From Bradyrhizobiaceae bacterium (GTDB lineage Bacteria; Pseudomonadota; Alphaproteobacteria; Rhizobiales; Xanthobacteraceae): a stretch of 44,850 bases of DNA. The notes below the pieces were generated by a model. It did no database searches. It was not told the origin of the DNA and was given only the letters and a program-made list of their open reading frames with translations. The position numbers and the translations under genes were made by a program. Below, piece after piece: positions 40,752 through 44,850 of this stretch; within the stretch, counting starts at the first letter, position 1; each line of letters opens with the position of its first letter. The stretch is from contig PQAH01000056.1 of assembly GCA_003105195.1 (NCBI GenBank), positions 1 through 44,850 of the forward strand. Reading direction: 5' to 3'.

Positions 40752-42566
40752 TCAGTGATTGTCGCGCGGCACGCCCTGGGTCTGGGCGACGCGCTGGTAC
40801 TTCACGGCGGGCTTGAGCACCATGCCGTCGGCGAGCTGATCGACCATGGAGCGCTGGATCTCCTGCCAGGGCGTCTGGCTCTTCGGATACTGGTAACCGC
40901 CCTGCTTCTCGAGCGCGGCCCGGCGCTGGGCGAGCTCGGCCTTGCCGATCAGGATGTTGGCGGTGCCCTTGTTGAGGTCGATGCGCACGCGGTCCCCGGT
41001 CTTCAGGAGCGCGAGCCCGCCACCCACCGCGGCTTCCGGCGAGGCATTGAGGATCGAGGGGGAGCCCGAGGTGCCCGACTGCCGGCCGTCGCCGATGCAG
41101 GGCAGCGCCGTGATGCCCTTGCGGATCAGCGCCGCCGGCGGCTGCATGTTGACGACCTCGGCCGCGCCCGGATAGCCGACCGGTCCGGTCCCGCGGATGA
41201 ACAGCATGGTGTTCTCGTCGATCTTCAGCGACGCATCGTCGATGCGGTGGTGATAGTCCTCCGGGCCCTCGAACACCACGGCGCGGCCTTCGAACGCGTT
41301 CGGGTCCTTCGGGTTCGACAGGTAGCGCTGCTGGAACTCCTCGGAGATCACGCTGGTCTTCATGATCGCGGAGTCGAACAGGTTGCCCGAGAGCACCTTG
41401 AAGCCCGCCTTCTCCCGGAGCGGCGTCTTGTAGGGGCGGATCACGTCCGCATCGGCGATTTTCGCCCGACGCACGTTCTCGCCCATGGTCTTGCCCGACA
41501 CGGTCAGCGCATCCGCGTGGATGCGCCCGGCCTTGCGCAGCTCGTTCATCACGGCCGGCAACCCGCCGGCACGGTAGTATTCCTCGCCGAGATAGAACCC
41601 GGCGGGCTGCATGTTGACGAGCAGCGGCACATCGTAGCCGACCTTCTCCCAGTCCTCGATGCCGAGCTTCACGCCGATATGGCGCGCGATCGCGTTGATG
41701 TGGATCGGCGCGTTGGTGGACCCGCCGATCGCCGAGCAGGCCGCGATGGTGTTCTCGAACGCCTTGCGGGTGAGGATGTCCGAGGGCTTGAGGTCCTCCC
41801 ACACCATTTGCACGGCGCGCAGGCCGGTCTCGTAAGCGATCTGCCCGCGCTCGCGATACGGCGCCGGAATTGCGGCGCAGCCCGGCAGGCTCATGCCGAG
41901 CGCCTCGGCCAGCGCATTCATGGTCGAGGCCGTGCCCATGGTGTTGCAGTGGCCGACCGAGGGCGCCGAGGCGGCCGCGATGTCGATGAACTCCTGGGAG
42001 TCGATACGGCCCGCCGCCATCTCCTCGCGCGCCTTCCAGACCGCCATGCCGGACCCGCAGCGTTCGCCCTTCCACCAGCCGTTCAGCATCGGCCCGCCCG
42101 AGAGCACGATCGCCGGCAGGTTGACGGTCGCGGCCGCCATCAGGCAGGCCGGGGTGGTCTTGTCGCAGCCCGTCATCAGCACGACGCCGTCCAACGGATA
42201 GCCGTAGAGCACCTCGACCAGCCCCAGATAGGCGAGGTTACGGTCGAGCGCCGCCGTCGGGCGCTTGCCGGTCTCCTGGATCGGGTGCACCGGAAACTCG
42301 AAGGCGATGCCGCCGGCCGTGCGGATTCCCTCGCGCACGCGGTGGGCGAGGTCGAGATGATGCCGGTTGCAGGGCGAGAGGTCGGAGCCGGTCTGGGCGA
42401 TGCCGATGATCGGCTTGCCCGAGCGCAGCTCCTTCGAGGTGAGCCCGTAGTTGAGATAGCGCTCGAGATAGAGCGCCGTCATGCCAGGATTGTCGGGATT
42501 GTCGAACCAGAGCTGCGAGCGGAGCTTGCGTCCGCGCCCACTGGTCTTCTTGCTCTTGCCGGCCAT
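40752..42566 (-). CDS. IlvD/EDD-family sugar-acid dehydratase (arabinonate dehydratase-like)
   Basis: A 604-residue dehydratase with the Fe-S cluster Cys residues C66 (SPCN), C134 (TGCDK) and C207 (GHCNTMG), and Lys136, which is carbamoylated in relatives and binds Mg2+. The N-terminal extension ([39 protein letters not shown]) is typical of the aldonic-acid branch that includes L-arabinonate and xylonate dehydratases, not of IlvD. It removes water from a sugar acid to give a 2-keto-3-deoxy acid. It is near the TRAP/SDR/DenD cluster, on the same strand but past the regulator, and could supply the SDR substrate. Substrate unproven. Confidence 0.9.
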   Translation of the reverse strand: MAGKSKKTSGRGRKLRSQLWFDNPDNPGMTALYLERYLNYGLTSKELRSGKPIIGIAQTGSDLSPCNRHHLDLAHRVREGIRTAGGIAFEFPVHPIQETGKRPTAALDRNLAYLGLVEVLYGYPLDGVVLMTGCDKTTPACLMAAATVNLPAIVLSGGPMLNGWWKGERCGSGMAVWKAREEMAAGRIDSQEFIDIAAASAPSVGHCNTMGTASTMNALAEALGMSLPGCAAIPAPYRERGQIAYETGLRAVQMVWEDLKPSDILTRKAFENTIAACSAIGGSTNAPIHINAIARHIGVKLGIEDWEKVGYDVPLLVNMQPAGFYLGEEYYRAGGLPAVMNELRKAGRIHADALTVSGKTMGENVRRAKIADADVIRPYKTPLREKAGFKVLSGNLFDSAIMKTSVISEEFQQRYLSNPKDPNAFEGRAVVFEGPEDYHHRIDDASLKIDENTMLFIRGTGPVGYPGAAEVVNMQPPAALIRKGITALPCIGDGRQSGTSGSPSILNASPEAAVGGGLALLKTGDRVRIDLNKGTANILIGKAELAQRRAALEKQGGYQYPKSQTPWQEIQRSMVDQLADGMVLKPAVKYQRVAQTQGVPRDNH

Positions 42567-42624
42567 GCTTCCTCCGCCCGCCTTCGCGTGTCTGCGACGT
42601 TTAGAATGTGCCGGGAGGATGCGC

Positions 42625-43971
42625 TCAAAGCCGGCGCGAAATCAATGGACTCTCCTCGGCGGAAGGCGCGGCGGCGGCGGCGCGCTGCAGGGGAATGAAC
42701 AGGAGCTTGTCGACCCGGTTGGCGTCCATGTCGACGACCTCGACGGTCCAGCCGTCGATCGTGAAGGAATCGCGCTCCGTCGGGATCCGCGCCAGCCGCT
42801 CGAGCGCGAGGCCGGCCGCGGTGTGGAACGCGCCCATGGGCACGAGGCGCAGGTCGAGCCGCGCAATCACCTGGTCGATCGGCGCCCGGCCGTCCACGAG
42901 CCAGGAGCCGTCGGCCCGCCGCACGATGTCCTCCGCCGGCGGCTCGTGCTCCTCGCGGATCTCGCCCGCGACCGCGGCGAGCACGTCGGTCAGCGTCACC
43001 AGCCCGACGAAGTCGCCGTACTCGTCGACCACGAAGGCGAGATGCAGTGGAATCGCGCGGAAGCGCTCCAGCATCCGCATGGTCGAGATGGTCTCCGGCA
43101 CATAGACGGGCCGGCGCACCAGCGCCTCCACGCGCAAGCCCTTGCCGGTGATCATCTCGTTGAGCAGCTCCTTCTTCTGCACCACGCCCACCGGATTGCT
43201 GAGATCGCCGTTGCGCGCCACCACCGGGCGCGAATACGGGCAATCGGCGATCTCGCGCGCGATCGTCTCGGCGTCGTCGGCGAGATCGATCCAGTAGACG
43301 TCGGGCCGCGGCGTCATGACGGCGGTCACCGGACGGTCGGCGAGCTGCAGCACGCCGTGGATCATCCGTTCCTCGGCCTCGTCGATCACGCCCGCCTCGG
43401 TTCCCTCGGCGATCGCGAGCCTGACCTCCTCCTCGGTCACTTCCGGGCTCCTCGGGCGCACCCTGATCAGCGCGAGGATCGCGGCCGTGGAGCGTTCCAG
43501 CAGCCAGACGAAGGGGCGCGCCACCAGGATGAAGAGGTTGAGGGGCCGCGCCACGCGGATCGCGATCCTCTCGGGCTCGCTGAGCGCGATCCGCTTCGGT
43601 ACCAGCTCGCCGAACACGATCGAGACCGCCGTGATGGCGACCACCACGATCACGAACGCGATCGAGGAACCGTGCGGCGCGAGCGCCGGAACGGCCGCGT
43701 CCAGCCAGGCGCCGAGACGGGCGCCCAGCGTCGCGCCGCCGAAGGCGCCCGCGAAGATTCCGATCAGGGTGATGCCCACCTGGACCGCGGACAGGAGGCG
43801 GCCCGGATCCTCGGCAAGGCTCAGCGCAGAGGCGGCCGCGCGGTTGCCGTCGTCCGCCAGCTGCTGGAGGCGGATGCGGCGCGAGTTCACCACCGCGAGC
43901 TCGGCCATGGCGAAGAAGCCGTTCACGACCACGAGGGCGAGGACGATCGCGATTTCCAGCCAGGCCGACAT
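42625..43971 (-). CDS. hemolysin-family/CorC-type membrane protein (CNNM-like)
   Basis: A 448-residue protein. An N-terminal DUF21 (CNNM) membrane domain of four helices (about 1-190) is followed by a CBS pair (about 210-330) and a CorC/HlyC C-terminal domain (about 345-435). The [15 protein letters not shown] opening is diagnostic. Such proteins are linked to Mg2+/Co2+ or other cation efflux, despite the hemolysin name. The ATG at 43971 is the best start by alignment of the first helix, although its ribosome binding site is weak. Divergent from the aminotransferase gene; 148-base gap. Confidence 0.92.
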   Translation of the reverse strand: MSAWLEIAIVLALVVVNGFFAMAELAVVNSRRIRLQQLADDGNRAAASALSLAEDPGRLLSAVQVGITLIGIFAGAFGGATLGARLGAWLDAAVPALAPHGSSIAFVIVVVAITAVSIVFGELVPKRIALSEPERIAIRVARPLNLFILVARPFVWLLERSTAAILALIRVRPRSPEVTEEEVRLAIAEGTEAGVIDEAEERMIHGVLQLADRPVTAVMTPRPDVYWIDLADDAETIAREIADCPYSRPVVARNGDLSNPVGVVQKKELLNEMITGKGLRVEALVRRPVYVPETISTMRMLERFRAIPLHLAFVVDEYGDFVGLVTLTDVLAAVAGEIREEHEPPAEDIVRRADGSWLVDGRAPIDQVIARLDLRLVPMGAFHTAAGLALERLARIPTERDSFTIDGWTVEVVDMDANRVDKLLFIPLQRAAAAAPSAEESPLISRRL

Positions 43972-44119
43972 GCGGTGCAGTCTACCATCATGGTGCCGCC
44001 GGGGGGCAACCCGGGCGGCCACGCGCGGTTCGGCCGGAATTGCTTTCGGGGGACAGATGCGCTGAACTGCGCCGCAAAGCGGGCCCGGGAGAGGAACCGG
44101 TCCCGGGAGGACACGAGTG

Positions 44120-44850
44120 ATGCTCAAGACGATTGCGGCCTTCGACCGGATCGGCGAGGAGAACGCCTTCGCGGTGCTCGCGCGCGCGACGCAGCTCGCC
44201 GCCCAGGGCCGCGACGTCATCAATCTCGGCATCGGCCAGCCGGACTTCCGCACCCCCGACCACATCGTCGAGGCCGCCGTGAAGGCGCTGCGCGACGGCC
44301 ACCACGGCTACACGCCGGCGACCGGCATCCTGCCCCTGCGCGAGGCGGTGGCCGCCGACCTGCACAAGCGCTTCGCCGTGACGGTCTCGCCCGACGAGGT
44401 GATGATCATGCCGGGTGGCAAGCCGACCATGTTCATGTCGATCCTGATGTTCGGCGAGCCGGGCGTGGACATCCTCTATCCGGATCCCGGCTTCCCGATC
44501 TATCGCTCGATGATCGAGTTCACGGGCGCGCGCCCGGTCCCGGTGCCGATCCGCGAGGAGAACAATTTCGCCTTCTCGGCCGAGGAGACGCTGAAGCTGA
44601 TCACGCCGCGCACACGGCTCCTGATCCTCAATTCGCCGGCCAACCCGACCGGCGGCGTCACGCCGAAGGCCGAGGTCGACCGGCTGGTCGCCGGCCTCGA
44701 GCGGTTCCCCGACGTCGCGATCATGTCGGACGAGATCTACGACCAGATGGTCTATGACGGCGAGACCCATGTCTGCCTGCTCTCCTACCCGTCGATCCGC
44801 GACCGCCTGATCCTGCTCAACGGCTGGTCGAAGACCTACGCGATGACCGG
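44120..44850 (+). CDS. class I/II PLP-dependent aminotransferase (partial, cut by window edge)
   Basis: The first 243 residues of an aspartate-aminotransferase-fold enzyme are present. The opening NLGIGQPDFRTPDHIVEAA, HGYTPATGILPLREAVA, NSPANPTGG (171-179), SDEIYD (203-208) and the catalytic PLP Lys238 in GWSKTYAMTG are all visible before the sequence runs out at 44850. The ATG at 44120 follows GGGAGG; a GTG at 44117 overlaps it. It would transfer an amino group from an amino acid to a 2-oxo acid; which one cannot be told. The C-terminal domain is outside the window. Confidence 0.92.
   Translation, partial: MLKTIAAFDRIGEENAFAVLARATQLAAQGRDVINLGIGQPDFRTPDHIVEAAVKALRDGHHGYTPATGILPLREAVAADLHKRFAVTVSPDEVMIMPGGKPTMFMSILMFGEPGVDILYPDPGFPIYRSMIEFTGARPVPVPIREENNFAFSAEETLKLITPRTRLLILNSPANPTGGVTPKAEVDRLVAGLERFPDVAIMSDEIYDQMVYDGETHVCLLSYPSIRDRLILLNGWSKTYAMT

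Overview
The window is GC-rich (about 70% by eye) and densely coded on both strands. The best guess at its source is an alphaproteobacterium of the order Hyphomicrobiales (Rhizobiales). Support comes from an NAD-dependent homospermidine synthase, the gene order sfsA-map-radC, a Zur-type palindrome in front of a znu operon, an FNR/FixK-type box, and several intergenic palindromes of the kind scattered through genomes of that order. I recognised no rRNA, tRNA, CRISPR array, transposase or integrase. The window reads as ordinary chromosome, with one low-GC gene (29136-29552).

Layout. 70-1518: homospermidine synthase, followed by palindromic repeats. 1744-7167 (minus): zinc uptake and handling. 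A Zur box (7153-7167) precedes a 50-residue His-rich membrane peptide, znuC, znuB and znuA; then come a palindromic repeat block, a COG0523 metallochaperone GTPase, a WD40 propeller protein and a short exported protein. 7263-9391: a GNAT acyltransferase plus a RimK-like ATP-grasp ligase, a candidate peptide or amide ligase pair. 9470-10543: a lone NMT1/THI5-type binding protein that ends on a palindromic repeat. 10617-13811: chromate transporter, rhodanese-ChrB fusion and a divergent LysR regulator. 13926-15583: an SDR coupled to an EamA exporter. 15592-19976 (minus): a complete sugar ABC importer, divergent from a 2-hydroxyacid dehydrogenase with a strong 5' leader hairpin. 21220-25469: a tandem-domain protease-inhibitor-like protein, a small membrane protein behind an FNR/FixK-type box, a DUF4242 protein divergent from a LysR regulator, a lactonase-like metallohydrolase and a DedA-family protein.

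25520-28436: cupin, methyltransferase and Cys-rich exported protein in one minus-strand unit, with a divergent HxlR regulator carrying an SCP2-like tail. 28455-32113: glycerophosphodiesterase, a low-GC SnoaL-like gene, and sfsA-map-radC. 32268-42566: a probable sugar-acid catabolic locus, comprising a TRAP transporter, a PEP-mutase-family lyase, a double GNAT protein, two SDR dehydrogenases (one DenD-like), a divergent LuxR-type regulator with a CRP-like site, and an IlvD/EDD-family dehydratase. 42625-43971: a CorC/HlyC-type membrane protein. 44120 to the end: a class I aminotransferase, cut by the window edge.

The most promising leads are the zinc operon (unannotated His-rich peptide, and WD40 linked to COG0523), the GNAT plus ATP-grasp pair, and the TRAP/dehydratase/SDR locus, whose substrate cannot be read from the sequence.
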